Translations under genes and position numbers: made by a program | Shown: one piece after another, positions 48,922 through 59,000 of the stretch | How positions within the stretch are numbered: position 1 is the first letter of the stretch | Layout of the letters: every line of letters starts with the position of its first letter | NCBI GenBank assembly: GCA_046199005.1 | Contig: CP176050.1 | Span: 1,364,001-1,428,000, forward strand | Origin: Ascidiimonas sp046199005 | Lineage (GTDB): Bacteria > Bacteroidota > Bacteroidia > Flavobacteriales > Flavobacteriaceae | Direction of reading: 5' to 3' | DNA length: 64,000 nucleotides | Notes under the pieces: model-generated | Database searches by the model: none | Told to the model about the DNA's origin: nothing | The model's input: only the letters and a program-made list of their open reading frames with translations

Positions 48922-51900
48922 TTAAAGGGTTAAGTAATTGAGATTTATAACGATATAGTTGTATTGATTTAATTTCTGTAAATACTCTAATTTGATCTCA
49001 TACGCGCTTTCAAGGCTTTGAATGTATTGATAGAAATCAATCTCACCATTTTTGAAACTACCGTTGGCCGTTTTGAGGATCTCATCAGAAAGTTCTGCGC
49101 CTTCTTGTTCATAATAGCTGAGCGATCTGGCCAAAGTTTGCTGTTCAATACGGAGAGCTTCGTACCGGCTTTTTAACTGAATTTCATACTCAGAAGCTTG
49201 CTCAGAAGCAATTTTTTCTGCGATTCCAGCTGCTTTTATTTTGGAAGCCTGACCGCTAAATAGTAAGGGGATCTTAAGTCCGAACTGATATCCGTAGAGA
49301 TTAGTGTTCAGGCCAGCATTGGTACCCTGAAAATAATTTAAAGTAATGTCTGGGAGTAATTGTTGTTTCTGAAAACTTCGATTGGCCTGTTCAAAAGAAA
49401 GCCTATTCTTATAGTAAATTATTTCGGGGGTTGTTTCCACATCAGGCATATTTACTTCGGCCTTAAGAACCGTTTCTTTAAATATGCTTAGACTGTCTTC
49501 TGCTTGAATGAACCTCATGAGATCATTGTAAGCTACAGCTACTGCATGCTTTGCTTCGGTATGTTTTATGTATACCTGTTTTTGTTTAGAAGAAGCAGTG
49601 ATTTTCTCCAGATAGTTGGTTTCACCAAGTTCGAAACGCCTTGATGCCATACTTGAGAAGCTTTTGTAAAGACTATCCAGTTTGTCATAAACGGCTTCCT
49701 GCTCCCTGGCAATCTGATAGCGGTAGTAGGCATGGGTCACATTTCTAAGCAATTCTTTTTTCTTAATTTCATAAGAGGTTGATGCAATCTTTGCAGTTGC
49801 CTTATTTACATTTCGCTCTGAAAAATAAACCGTAGGAAACCTAAAGTCCTGCTGTATTCCAAACACACGTATAGGTTTATCATTTAAAGCAAGGTTATTT
49901 TCGTCGTACTCATAATACACTTGAGTTTTATCAAAATTGAAAGCATTGTTTATAAGTGCTTCCGATTTTTCAGCTTCAAGTTTTTTTGCATTTAGACCAT
50001 AATTATTTTCCAGGGCTAATGGGATTAAATCCTGTAATTTATTTGGTTCCTGCTGTGCATTTGCATAGAAACAGGAGAGAAATAACAGCGTACCTATGCT
50101 AAGAATTCCGCTTCTTTTTGATGCTTTTTGATTTTTGCTGCCGCCGCGAACGTAAGCGTACAATACCGGAAGCACTACGAGGGTTAGTAAGGTTGAGGTG
50201 ATCAGTCCGCCAATGACCACGGTGGCGAGGGGTCGTTGCACTTCTGCGCCTGCGCTCGTCGAGAGGGCCATGGGTAAAAACCCTAACGCTGCTGCTAATG
50301 CTGTTAAAAAAACAGCTCTCAGACGATCTTTAGTTCCCTGTTTTATGAGTGCTTCTATAGTTGCATATTCCTCTTTTTTCAATTCTTTGAAGTGTTCAAT
50401 CAAAACAATTCCATTTAAAACGGCGATCCCAAATAAGGCAATAAAACCAATTCCGGCAGAAATACTAAACGGCAGTCCGCGTATCCATAGGAGAAGAACA
50501 CCTCCTACCGCCGCCAGGGGTATGGCAGAGTAGATCATTAATACCTCTTTAATAGATCGAAAAGCAAAGTATAGCAATACAAAAATAAGAATGAGCGCAA
50601 TAGGTACGGCAATCAATAATCGCTCTTTTGCTTTCTCAAGGTTTTCAAATTGCCCACCATACGAAATACTATAGCCTACGGGTAATTGAATGTTTTGTTG
50701 AATACGAGCTTTTATCTCATCTACTACTGATTGTAAATCCCTATTGCGAACATTAACACCTACTACAATTCTTCTTCGGGTATCGTCACGGGCAATTTTA
50801 GCAGCACCCTTCTGATAAGTGATCTCTGCCAGTTCACTTAAAGGAACCTTTCCGCCTTGAGGTACGTCAACTAAAAGGTTTTTAAGATTATCGATATCTT
50901 TTCGCTTTTGAGAGGCCAATCTTACCACCAGATCAAAACGTCTTTCTCCTTCAAAAACGCTTCCGGCAACACGGCCTGCAAAACCCATGGCGACCATCTC
51001 ATTTACATCGCTAATATTGAGTCCGTAGCGTGCGATCTTCTTTCGGTCAAAACGAACATTCATTTCGGGCAGTCCTGCTATTTTTTCCACTGAAATATCC
51101 GCAGCACCTTCAACATCTCTGATTACATCTTCTATCTCATTTCCTTTTCTGAAAAGAATGTCAAGATCATCTCCAAAAATTTTTATGGCAATATCAGCAC
51201 GTACTCCGGTTATCAATTCATTAAAGCGCATTTCTATGGGCTGTGTAAATTCTACCTGCATTCCCGGAATAATTTGTAAGGCGTTTTTAAATTTATCGGC
51301 AAGTTCGTCTTTTGATCTGGCTGAGGTCCATTCACTTTTTGGTTTGAGGGTGATTATTACATCACTATCTTCCATTGACATGGGATCGGTAGGTACCTCT
51401 GCCGCCCCTATGCGTGTTACAACTTGTTTTACTTCCGGAAATTCTTTTAAAAGTATCTTTTCGATCTCAGTGGTCATTTCAACTGTGTTGCTCAAGGACG
51501 TTCCCGTTTTAAGGACTGGTTGAATAACAAAATCACCTTCATCCAGTGTAGGAACGAATTCTGCACCAATAATCGAATACAAAAAAAATGATATCAGTAC
51601 CAGAATTCCGGCAATGGCAATTACCGTACGCTTGCTTTGCAGCGCCCAATCAATCACCGGATCGTATAACCGATGAAGCCAATTAATGATCTTAACCGAA
51701 ATATTCTTATCTGATTTATTTGCGGGTTTTAAAAACAAAGAAGCCGCTACCGGCACATAAGTGAAGCAAAAGATCATAGCACCTATCAATGCAAAGCTAA
51801 ACGTGAGTGCCATGGGTTTAAACATTTTTCCTTCTACACCCGATAAAGATAAAATAGGAATAAAAACAATCAATATGATAAGCTGCCCGAAAATGGCAGA

Positions 51901-53253
51901 ATTCATCATTTTAGAGGCACCTGAAAATGTGATTTTATCCTTTAAAGTCTGTTTTTCTGTAGCGCTTAGCTGATGAAATTCTTGCTTGTTTTTCGTTATA
52001 CTGAATGCAATAAACTCAACAATAATAACAGCTCCATCTATAATGATTCCAAAATCGATCGCTCCTAGCGACATTAAGTTGGCATCTACCCCAAAAATAT
52101 TCATCAGCGAAAGCGCAAATAATAGGCACAGGGGAATCACAGAAGCTACCACCAGTCCCGAACGAAAATTCCCCAGCAGTAATACAACCACAAAAATTAC
52201 GATCAAACATCCAAGGATCAGGTTTTCACTAATTGTAAGGGTCGTCTTTTTAATTAATTCACTGCGGTCTAAAAAAGCATTTATGTATACGCCCTCCGGT
52301 AAAGTACCGGAAATTGATCTGACTCTTTCCTTCACAGCCTTGATCACTTTATCAGAATTGGCATTCTTTAACATCATTACCTGCCCCAGTACTTTTTCAC
52401 CTTCTCCGTTGCCTGTGATCGCACCAAAACGATTTGCGCTTCCATACCCTACTTCGGCTACATCTTTTATGTAAATTGGAAAGTTTGTGGTATTTCTTAC
52501 CACAATATTTTCGATATCCTCCAGAGAAGAAACCAACCCTTCTCCGCGAATGAAATAAGCTTGATCGGTTTTTTCAATATATCCTCCGCCTGCTATACTG
52601 TTATTGCGTTCAAGGGCATCAAAAACTTCCTGAGCAGTGATGTTCATAGCCTTGAGCTTGTCCGTATCCATGGCTACTTCGTACTGTTTCAAAAAACCGC
52701 CCCAGGTATTTACTTCTACCACTCCGGGAATACCGGAGAGTTGTCTTTTCACCACCCAGTCCTGGATGGTGCGAAGCTCCATTGCCGAGTATTTATTTTG
52801 ATAGGCAGGTTCAACGTCGAGAATATATTGATAGATCTCTCCCAGTCCGGTAGTAATAGGTCCCATTTCTGGAGAACCAAATCCTTCCGGGATTTTTTCG
52901 GATGCCGATTTTATCTTTTCGGCAATTAACTGGCGAGGTAAATAGGTGCCCATATCGTCTTCAAAAACAATGGTCACGACAGATAAGCCAAACTTAGATA
53001 CCGATCTGATTTCTTTAACACCCGGCAAATTCGCCATTTCCAGTTCTATCGGGTAGGTGATGAACTGTTCCATATCTAAAGTAGAAAGGTTTCGGGACGT
53101 GGTGATCACCTGCACCTGATTATTAGTTACATCTGGCACGGCCCCTATGGAGATCTGTGTTAAAGAATACAAACCAAATCCTACAACCAGCAATGTGAAG
53201 AGAAATATGAGAAGCTTATTCTTTAAGCTGAACTGAATAATGGTAGTTAACAT
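48922..53253 (-). CDS. CusA/CzcA heavy-metal RND pump fused to a CusC/TolC-type channel
   Basis: A 1443-aa fusion. Residues 1 to about 1035 form a complete heavy-metal-efflux RND pump with 12 transmembrane helices, two large periplasmic loops and the HME motif in TM4 (GAIDFGIIIDGAVIIVEF), which carries the acidic residues for proton coupling. A short basic cytosolic loop (GGSKNQKASKRS) follows. A hydrophobic segment ending YANAQQ (about 1044-1062) looks like an intact signal peptide. Residues about 1065-1443 form an outer-membrane efflux domain with two long coiled repeats (LEAEKSEALINNAF; ESAYEIKLEYLQKLNQYNYIVINL). Such fusions are known in Bacteroidota. The protein may be cut at the internal signal site. 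The ion (Cu/Ag, or Co/Zn/Cd) cannot be settled from sequence. Confidence 0.93.
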   Translation of the reverse strand: MLTTIIQFSLKNKLLIFLFTLLVVGFGLYSLTQISIGAVPDVTNNQVQVITTSRNLSTLDMEQFITYPIELEMANLPGVKEIRSVSKFGLSVVTIVFEDDMGTYLPRQLIAEKIKSASEKIPEGFGSPEMGPITTGLGEIYQYILDVEPAYQNKYSAMELRTIQDWVVKRQLSGIPGVVEVNTWGGFLKQYEVAMDTDKLKAMNITAQEVFDALERNNSIAGGGYIEKTDQAYFIRGEGLVSSLEDIENIVVRNTTNFPIYIKDVAEVGYGSANRFGAITGNGEGEKVLGQVMMLKNANSDKVIKAVKERVRSISGTLPEGVYINAFLDRSELIKKTTLTISENLILGCLIVIFVVVLLLGNFRSGLVVASVIPLCLLFALSLMNIFGVDANLMSLGAIDFGIIIDGAVIIVEFIAFSITKNKQEFHQLSATEKQTLKDKITFSGASKMMNSAIFGQLIILIVFIPILSLSGVEGKMFKPMALTFSFALIGAMIFCFTYVPVAASLFLKPANKSDKNISVKIINWLHRLYDPVIDWALQSKRTVIAIAGILVLISFFLYSIIGAEFVPTLDEGDFVIQPVLKTGTSLSNTVEMTTEIEKILLKEFPEVKQVVTRIGAAEVPTDPMSMEDSDVIITLKPKSEWTSARSKDELADKFKNALQIIPGMQVEFTQPIEMRFNELITGVRADIAIKIFGDDLDILFRKGNEIEDVIRDVEGAADISVEKIAGLPEMNVRFDRKKIARYGLNISDVNEMVAMGFAGRVAGSVFEGERRFDLVVRLASQKRKDIDNLKNLLVDVPQGGKVPLSELAEITYQKGAAKIARDDTRRRIVVGVNVRNRDLQSVVDEIKARIQQNIQLPVGYSISYGGQFENLEKAKERLLIAVPIALILIFVLLYFAFRSIKEVLMIYSAIPLAAVGGVLLLWIRGLPFSISAGIGFIALFGIAVLNGIVLIEHFKELKKEEYATIEALIKQGTKDRLRAVFLTALAAALGFLPMALSTSAGAEVQRPLATVVIGGLITSTLLTLVVLPVLYAYVRGGSKNQKASKRSGILSIGTLLFLSCFYANAQQEPNKLQDLIPLALENNYGLNAKKLEAEKSEALINNAFNFDKTQVYYEYDENNLALNDKPIRVFGIQQDFRFPTVYFSERNVNKATAKIASTSYEIKKKELLRNVTHAYYRYQIAREQEAVYDKLDSLYKSFSSMASRRFELGETNYLEKITASSKQKQVYIKHTEAKHAVAVAYNDLMRFIQAEDSLSIFKETVLKAEVNMPDVETTPEIIYYKNRLSFEQANRSFQKQQLLPDITLNYFQGTNAGLNTNLYGYQFGLKIPLLFSGQASKIKAAGIAEKIASEQASEYEIQLKSRYEALRIEQQTLARSLSYYEQEGAELSDEILKTANGSFKNGEIDFYQYIQSLESAYEIKLEYLQKLNQYNYIVINLNYLTL

Positions 53254-53329
53254 GTTTTCGTAAAAAAATGAACAATTAATTACCCTGACTTCTTCGTGAA
53301 CTCAGGAATACAAGAAAGACAATTTGATT

Positions 53330-53731
53330 TTACGAAAATCGAGGAGGTTGAAGAATACCCGATGAATGCAGAGAAGAACTCGCTGCCTGATAGTAGAAGT
53401 TAGCTTCCTGGGTAACCTTAAAAAAAGTAATTTTTAAAGAAGTCTGAAAGTTGTTCAGAACAAAAGCAGAGGTAGTTGCTACCTGTTGACAATTATGTTC
53501 GAACGGTAGTTGCTCATGATCGCTTTTTTCTTCCTGATGTAGCTGGCTATGATCTTTTTTAAGATCACCGTAGTGTTTTGAAATAAATACCATGATCGTA
53601 TCTCCGTATTGATCTTTGTGAAACTGCGCGTGCGCAATAAATTCATCGACCCGTGTAAGATCTATAAAATGTATATTACTGCTTTGTAAAAGTAGCAGTA
53701 TAGACATTAATATAGTGGTAAATTTGATCAT
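53330..53731 (-). CDS. Small His-rich exported protein of the metal-efflux operon
   Basis: A 133-aa protein. The best start is the ATG at 53729-53731; a TTG one codon upstream is less likely. A hydrophobic leader (MIKFTTILMSILLLLQSSN) is followed by a His- and acid-rich centre (HSQLHQEEKSDHEQLPFEHNC), which could bind metal ions. I do not recognise a named family, though similar small proteins precede CusA-type operons in Bacteroidota. It lies 76 bases before the pump gene on the same strand. A periplasmic metal-binding or sensing role is inferred. Confidence 0.7.
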   Translation of the reverse strand: MIKFTTILMSILLLLQSSNIHFIDLTRVDEFIAHAQFHKDQYGDTIMVFISKHYGDLKKDHSQLHQEEKSDHEQLPFEHNCQQVATTSAFVLNNFQTSLKITFFKVTQEANFYYQAASSSLHSSGILQPPRFS

Positions 53732-54093
53732 CAATGTAAAGATACTAATAAATTATATAGCCAAATACTGCTTTGTGAATCATCTTGAACGTACCGGCAG
53801 ATGTAGGTATTTGTTAGTCTTAAAGAGTCCCACTTACCTAAGTATTTAGGCGAATGTATTGATCCCTTGTCAAGTTAAATATCTATGCCGTAAGTTTTCC
53901 TATTGTATAAGCTGCAGCAGTTAACTGCTGTAGTAACATTTAGAACCAAAGATGATTAAGTTTGGACATTTGAGAACAAACCGGAACTTAATATTGATAA
54001 ATAAAACAAAATAATTTTTAAGGAATTATTATCACTTTCAAATCAAAAGCTAAATGCAGCAGAAACAGATCAAGCTCATGTAATATTTTGTGG
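53732..54093. other. 362-bp gap with a 16-bp perfect palindrome
   Basis: No gene was recognised. It contains the candidate promoter above and a perfect palindrome cagcagttaactgctg at 53915-53930, which extends outward by two more pairs around one mismatch. It could be a regulator site or a hairpin. The gap lies between the start of the efflux operon and the stop of the GNAT gene. Confidence 0.5.
53737..53765 (-). promoter_or_regulatory. Candidate promoter for the metal-efflux operon
   Basis: On the - strand, TTTG (complement at 53762-53765) is followed after 17 bases by TATCTTTA (complement at 53737-53744). This fits the Bacteroidota -33/-7 pattern with one mismatch. It is only about 6 bases from the ATG, so the mRNA would be nearly leaderless. 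Confidence 0.35.
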
Positions 54094-54609
54094 TCATTGA
54101 GCTGGCTTATTATTAATGAATAACATAAACTCTCTGTTTTCTTTGGGAGGTTTCACCATTTTTTCGAATGTTAACCCAATCTTTTGAAGCAACGCAATAG
54201 ACCGTTTGTTATCGTTCGTTGTGATGGCGTAGAGTGTTGAGAATCTCAAATGCTCATAGGCATACTTGAGTAAGGCGAGTGTAGCTTCCTTCATATACCC
54301 TTTGCCTTCATGTTTGGGAAGTATCGCAAACCCAACATCTGGGTGATCCAGATAATCTCTTAAAACAAATCCGGATATTCCCAGAGGCTCATCGTTTTCT
54401 TTAATACATACTACATAAAAGCCATAGCCATGAGTTTGATAGCTTTTTATGAGTTTATCTTTGATATAGCGTAAAGCATTTTCTTCAGAATCTATTTTTC
54501 GATCACCTATAAAGTGAAGCCAGGAGGGGCTGTTCATAAGGTTTATGATAAAAGCTATGTCTTGTTCGTTTATTTTTCTCAGATATGTTCGATCGGTTTC
54601 GAGAAGCAT
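54094..54609 (-). CDS. GNAT-family N-acetyltransferase (RimJ/RimL type)
   Basis: A 171-aa acetyltransferase. It opens LLETDRTYLRKINEQDIAFI, has the central beta strands YVVCIKENDEPLGISGFVLRD and DVGFAILPKHEGKGYMKEA. The acetyl-CoA loop is KHEGKGYMKEA (Q/RxxGxG/A-like), then LRFSTLYAITTNDNKRSIALLQKIGLTFEK. The subgroup acetylates protein N-termini or small amines, but the substrate is unknown. It appears to be transcribed alone. Confidence 0.9.
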   Translation of the reverse strand: MLLETDRTYLRKINEQDIAFIINLMNSPSWLHFIGDRKIDSEENALRYIKDKLIKSYQTHGYGFYVVCIKENDEPLGISGFVLRDYLDHPDVGFAILPKHEGKGYMKEATLALLKYAYEHLRFSTLYAITTNDNKRSIALLQKIGLTFEKMVKPPKENREFMLFINNKPAQ

Positions 54610-54792
54610 ATTCTATCAATTTTTTATGGTTTGACATTAGAATTTAACTTTAAAACTTATTTTTTTAATCGCAAGGAATAAACCAGCAAATTTAAAATCA
54701 GTCTAAATATAAATTGAGTCGTCAAACCTTTTTTATATTGATTCTACAGAGTTTCTTCCGTAAATTCATACAAAAACTAAAAATAGAGAAAA

Positions 54793-55041
54793 ATGGCAAT
54801 ACGATTAGGAAATAGTTGTGCAAATTGTGAAAATCTGTTGCAGGATCATATTTGCATGGTACACGGGATCAAGGTAGATAGTCACTACACCTGTGATAAA
54901 TTCAATTTGAAATCGGAACTTGCAAACAGCAGAGATTGTACTACCTGCGTTCGTTTTGAAAGAGAAGATTGTGCCAATCCTCAAAAAGCGGCACCGAGCA
55001 TGATGTGTTCTGTATGGGCACCTCAAAATGCAAACGCTTAA
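54793..55041 (+). CDS. Small protein with duplicated CxxC-C-C motif
   Basis: An 82-aa protein with eight cysteines in two similar halves: C9-x2-C12-x8-C21-x12-C34 and C49-x2-C52-x7-C60-x11-C72. The pattern suggests two zinc-knuckle or rubredoxin-like metal sites made by internal duplication. No signal peptide is present, so it is probably cytosolic. I cannot assign a family or function. The ATG follows an A-rich leader (aaaatagagaaaaatgg), and a strong terminator lies downstream, so it is a single-gene unit. Confidence 0.8.
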   Translation: MAIRLGNSCANCENLLQDHICMVHGIKVDSHYTCDKFNLKSELANSRDCTTCVRFEREDCANPQKAAPSMMCSVWAPQNANA

Positions 55042-55110
55042 GTGTAATAATATAACTGAGGCACGTACATTCTACTGTTTTAATCAGCAATGTATTGACA
55101 GCATGAATGT

Positions 55111-55152
55111 AAATACCATAAAGAATTTGTAGTTTCTTATGGTATTTTTTTT
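55111..55152 (+). terminator. Intrinsic terminator of the Cys-rich small-protein gene
   Basis: The stem aataccata.../...tatggtatt, with internal A-T pairs, is followed by eight T residues. It lies 70 bases after the stop. Confidence 0.85.
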
Positions 55153-55319
55153 GCAATAGCTAATCATACATTTTCCAAATTAAGAGAGTGTATATTCTAC
55201 TCGGTAAGAAGGTTTCGTGCAGAAAGCTACTTGGTTGATAACACTTTTAATTTAAACGGATTTCTTTTACACTTTTAAGCTTTTTTTCTTTGGTGTTGTA
55301 TAAGTTCATTCCGGTCAGT

Positions 55320-56018
55320 TTAAGCTAAAATATTTTCAAGTTTGTTTTTCCACTTTTCCCAATCAGGCATTTCCTTTGCTTGCAAATCGAAGAAAGCTTT
55401 TGTATGATCTCTGTGAACGAGGTGGCAGAGTTCATGAATAATAACATATTCAATGCATGCTTTAGGAGCCTTAATCAATTCAGGATTTAATAATATCCTG
55501 CCGTGACTGGAACATGAACCCCATCTGTATTTCATTTTCTTAATTTCGAGATTTAAGGGTGATACATCGTATTTTTTAAATCTATTAATGAGAGGGTCTG
55601 CTAATTTACTAAACCAAAGCCGGGCTTTAGATTTATACCACTCCTTTAATAACTTTTCGGCATTTTTCTTATCATGAGTGTTTATCTCTAAAAATCTTCC
55701 GGTGTATTTAACTCTTTCCAAATCACCCTCGTTAACAATTCTAAGTTGGTATTGTCTTCCGAGATATAGATGGGTTTCTCCCGAAACATAGCGTCTTTCT
55801 GGGGTTCTAGGTTCGAAGGACAAAAAATGGTCTTTCTGCTTTAGAATCCAGGGTGCTTTTTTTCGAATTTTAGCTTGTATTTTGTCTATCGAACTTCCTA
55901 AGGGAGCTTTTACCACAACATTTCTATCGGGTTGAACCGTTATTCCAAGGGTTTTCCTATTCACAAAGCTCAGTTGATACTCGATTAACTCTGAGCCAAA
56001 TTGCACTGCCTTTTTCAT
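55320..56018 (-). CDS. YgjP/DUF45 zinc metallopeptidase of the type I RM operon
   Basis: A 232-aa protein of the YgjP-like (DUF45, M48-related) family. The zinc site is HELCH at 195-199, with a third ligand probably His205 in HRDHTKAFF. Upstream are the family's KYRWGSCSSHGRILLNPELI and an N-terminal beta domain. The start ATG overlaps the hsdR stop by one base (TAATG), so it is translated with HsdR. Such peptidase genes are commonly found next to type I restriction genes, but their role there is unclear. It is the last gene of the operon. Confidence 0.9.
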   Translation of the reverse strand: MKKAVQFGSELIEYQLSFVNRKTLGITVQPDRNVVVKAPLGSSIDKIQAKIRKKAPWILKQKDHFLSFEPRTPERRYVSGETHLYLGRQYQLRIVNEGDLERVKYTGRFLEINTHDKKNAEKLLKEWYKSKARLWFSKLADPLINRFKKYDVSPLNLEIKKMKYRWGSCSSHGRILLNPELIKAPKACIEYVIIHELCHLVHRDHTKAFFDLQAKEMPDWEKWKNKLENILA

Positions 56019-59000
56019 TATTTGTATCGGATTTTTGCCACATCGACCATCCTTTCAGCTATCTTATCAATATCCTCGAAGCTTAACTTTAAATCATATT
56101 TGTCTCTTATTTCATCAATAATAAAGTCTCCTATTAGAAATATCATTTTCTTTGGTATATCAATACTTTTCGTCCAGTCCACTTTTCTAAGGCCTTGTAT
56201 TATTTCATCGCATTTTAAAGCCAAAGTTTCAGAAATAATGCTCAATTGAGTTTTATCTTCAATTTTGGATTCAAACTCTTCTAAAGATATCCCATAAAAG
56301 GCACGAGCAACATCTTTGTTTATTAATGAGTCCGGTAGCTCGGAATCTGTTCTGTTTAAAACAGCATCCATAATTTCTTCCATTTTATTAAGATATTCGG
56401 CTTCAGTAATTCTTTTTTGCAGAAAGTCATCAATAGTTTCTTTTATCAATTGAGAAAATCTTTTGTAAAAAGCAGGATCTTCTTCCATTTTTTCACTGAT
56501 GTGCTTTGAAGTTCTCGAAGCAATCATATCAGCCTTAGCCGCCTTTCCAACCACTTTTTCAACTTCTTGTTCGAAGGCTTCTTTATCAAAGATATTGACT
56601 AAATCTGTCAATTTAACTACCCCTTCCGTTGGAATATGAGTATCAATTAATTTCTGTATCTGCCCTTCGTATTTCTTATAGTTGATTTTATCGGAATATC
56701 TCGATATAACTGAGTTTCGAAGCTTTACAAAAAATGCTAAGTCCTCTTTATATCGATTCAATTGAATTTGCGGAGTTGTTTTATGAAATTCAATAGAAGA
56801 CAACGCCAATTTCAGGATTCTGGCATAATTCGATAACCTGTTGTAAAACTTGGTCCTGATGGCTTCATCTCTCAACAGTTGTTGATATGCTTCGGCATCT
56901 TTCTTGTTTTCAATACTATTGAATAACTGCCAAATATCTGAGTGTACTTGCGGCAATCTTTTTATTTCATCATTTATATTTGTGATTGTCCCTTGCAACT
57001 GTGCTTCGTCAAAATCCTCAAATGTAGAGTAAGTCTTTATGGCACTATCCAATTCTTGCAACACACCATAGTAATCAATTACATAACCATAATCCTTGTC
57101 TGGATAAACCCGATTAACCCTTGCAATAGCTTGTAAAAGGGTATGGCCTAGAAGCTTTCTAGTTAAATAGAGTACCGTATTATTTGGAGCATCGAATCCA
57201 GTTAAAAGCTTATCAACAACAATTACCAATTCTGGATGGTTATCATTTTTAAATCGATTTACAATATTCTGCTGGTACTTTTTAGCCGAGCCATGTTCAT
57301 CCATCATACGGTGCCAAAATTGCTTGACGGAATCAGGCGTTTGACCATAAGCGGAATCTTCGCCTTCACGCTCGTCTGGTGGGGAAATTACCAATTCTGA
57401 AGTAACTAAACCGATATCATCCAGAAAATTCTTGTATTTCACTGCCGAAGCTTTACTTTGGCAAACAACTTGTCCTTTAAAACCTGTACCTTGAAAGTTC
57501 TTTTGATAGTGTTTTGAAATATCCCAGCAAATAGCATAAATCTTTTGTTCCGCAATATTTAGTTGGTCTGCCTTACTAAACTTCTTTTTTAAATCTGCTC
57601 TTTCATAAGGTGATAAAGGTTCGGATATCATATTGAAATAGTTATCCAAAGGTGCTGCATTTACATCTTGCAACGCATGCCTACCCTCATAAAGAAGAGG
57701 CACCACAGCTTTGTCCTTTACAGCTTGGTCAACCGTATAGCTGTCAATGATAGTTCCGAATTTGGATAATGTATTCTTATCCTTTTTGAACAAGGGTGTT
57801 CCGGTAAATGCAATAAAACACGCATTAGGAAGTGTCTTTTGCATCTCAATATTAAAAGTACCGTGCTGGGTACGATGGCCTTCATCGACTAAAACAAAAA
57901 TATTAGGGCTTTTCAATGGAGTTTTGATTCGTTTCACTGCCGTTTCAAACTTGTTGATTATAGTGGTTACCACGGCATCACTTTTACTTTCCAACAGCGC
58001 TGCCAACTGAGCACCTGTCTTTGCATTTTCAACATCATCATAACCACATTTTTGAAAGGTCCCTGTTATCTGCCTATCTAAATCTGTTCTATCGGTGACC
58101 AAAATAATTTTCGGATTTTTTATCGAGGGTTCCATGGCTATAGCCTGTGCCAGTAGCACCATGGTCAATGATTTTCCGCTACCTTGAGTATGCCAAACCA
58201 CGCCACCTTTTCTTTTCCCTTTAGAAAGTATGGTAAGCTGAACCATGGCTTTTTTAATGGCAAAGTATTGCTGATAACGCGCTACCTTCTTTGCTCCATT
58301 ATCGAATAAGGTGAAATCATATGCCAGTTCCAACAATCGTTCTGGTCTACATAAACTATATAAGTACTGGTCTTGTGGAGTAGGTTGTACGTTTTCACCG
58401 TCCAATTGCTCAAAATGGGCTCTCACATATTTGAAACGTTCGGTAAACAGATGGTCGTTGATTTCTTTGGGCAACGGTTTGTTTTTTAGCTGAAACAGAT
58501 CTTGCTGGTATGCGGTCTCTTCCTTTTGTGAACGAAAATTTTCTTGCCATTTTGCCCAAAACTTAGGTTTTGTACCTGTAGTAGCATAGCTGCCTTCGTT
58601 TACCGTGAGAACCATGAGTAATTGTGAGAGCGCATATAAACTTCTAATGCCATCGTCTTGCTGGTTGCGCAATTGTTGGGAAATAGCTTGCTCGAGAGGC
58701 TCTTTTATGTCGGGACGCTTACATTCAATAACAGCTAGCGGAATACCATTAACAAACAGGACAATATCTGGGCGATAATGGTCTTTTCGTCCACTACGGA
58801 GCACATTAAATTCCTCGGTTACATGGAAAACGTTATTCTTTGGATTTTTCCAATCTATGTAGTGTAAGTCAAAGCCTTTGCGGTCGCCCTCAACAATTTG
58901 TTCCAATGATTTTCCCAGGGTTAACAGTTCATAAATTTTTTGTGATGTAGTAAGGTAACCATCAACCATAGGTATGTCTCTTAGAGCAACTATGGCATTT

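Noticed and set aside
50198..52474. Several + strand open frames opposite the RND pump
   Set aside because: They are antisense to strongly conserved pump motifs and have low-complexity, unfamiliar translations.
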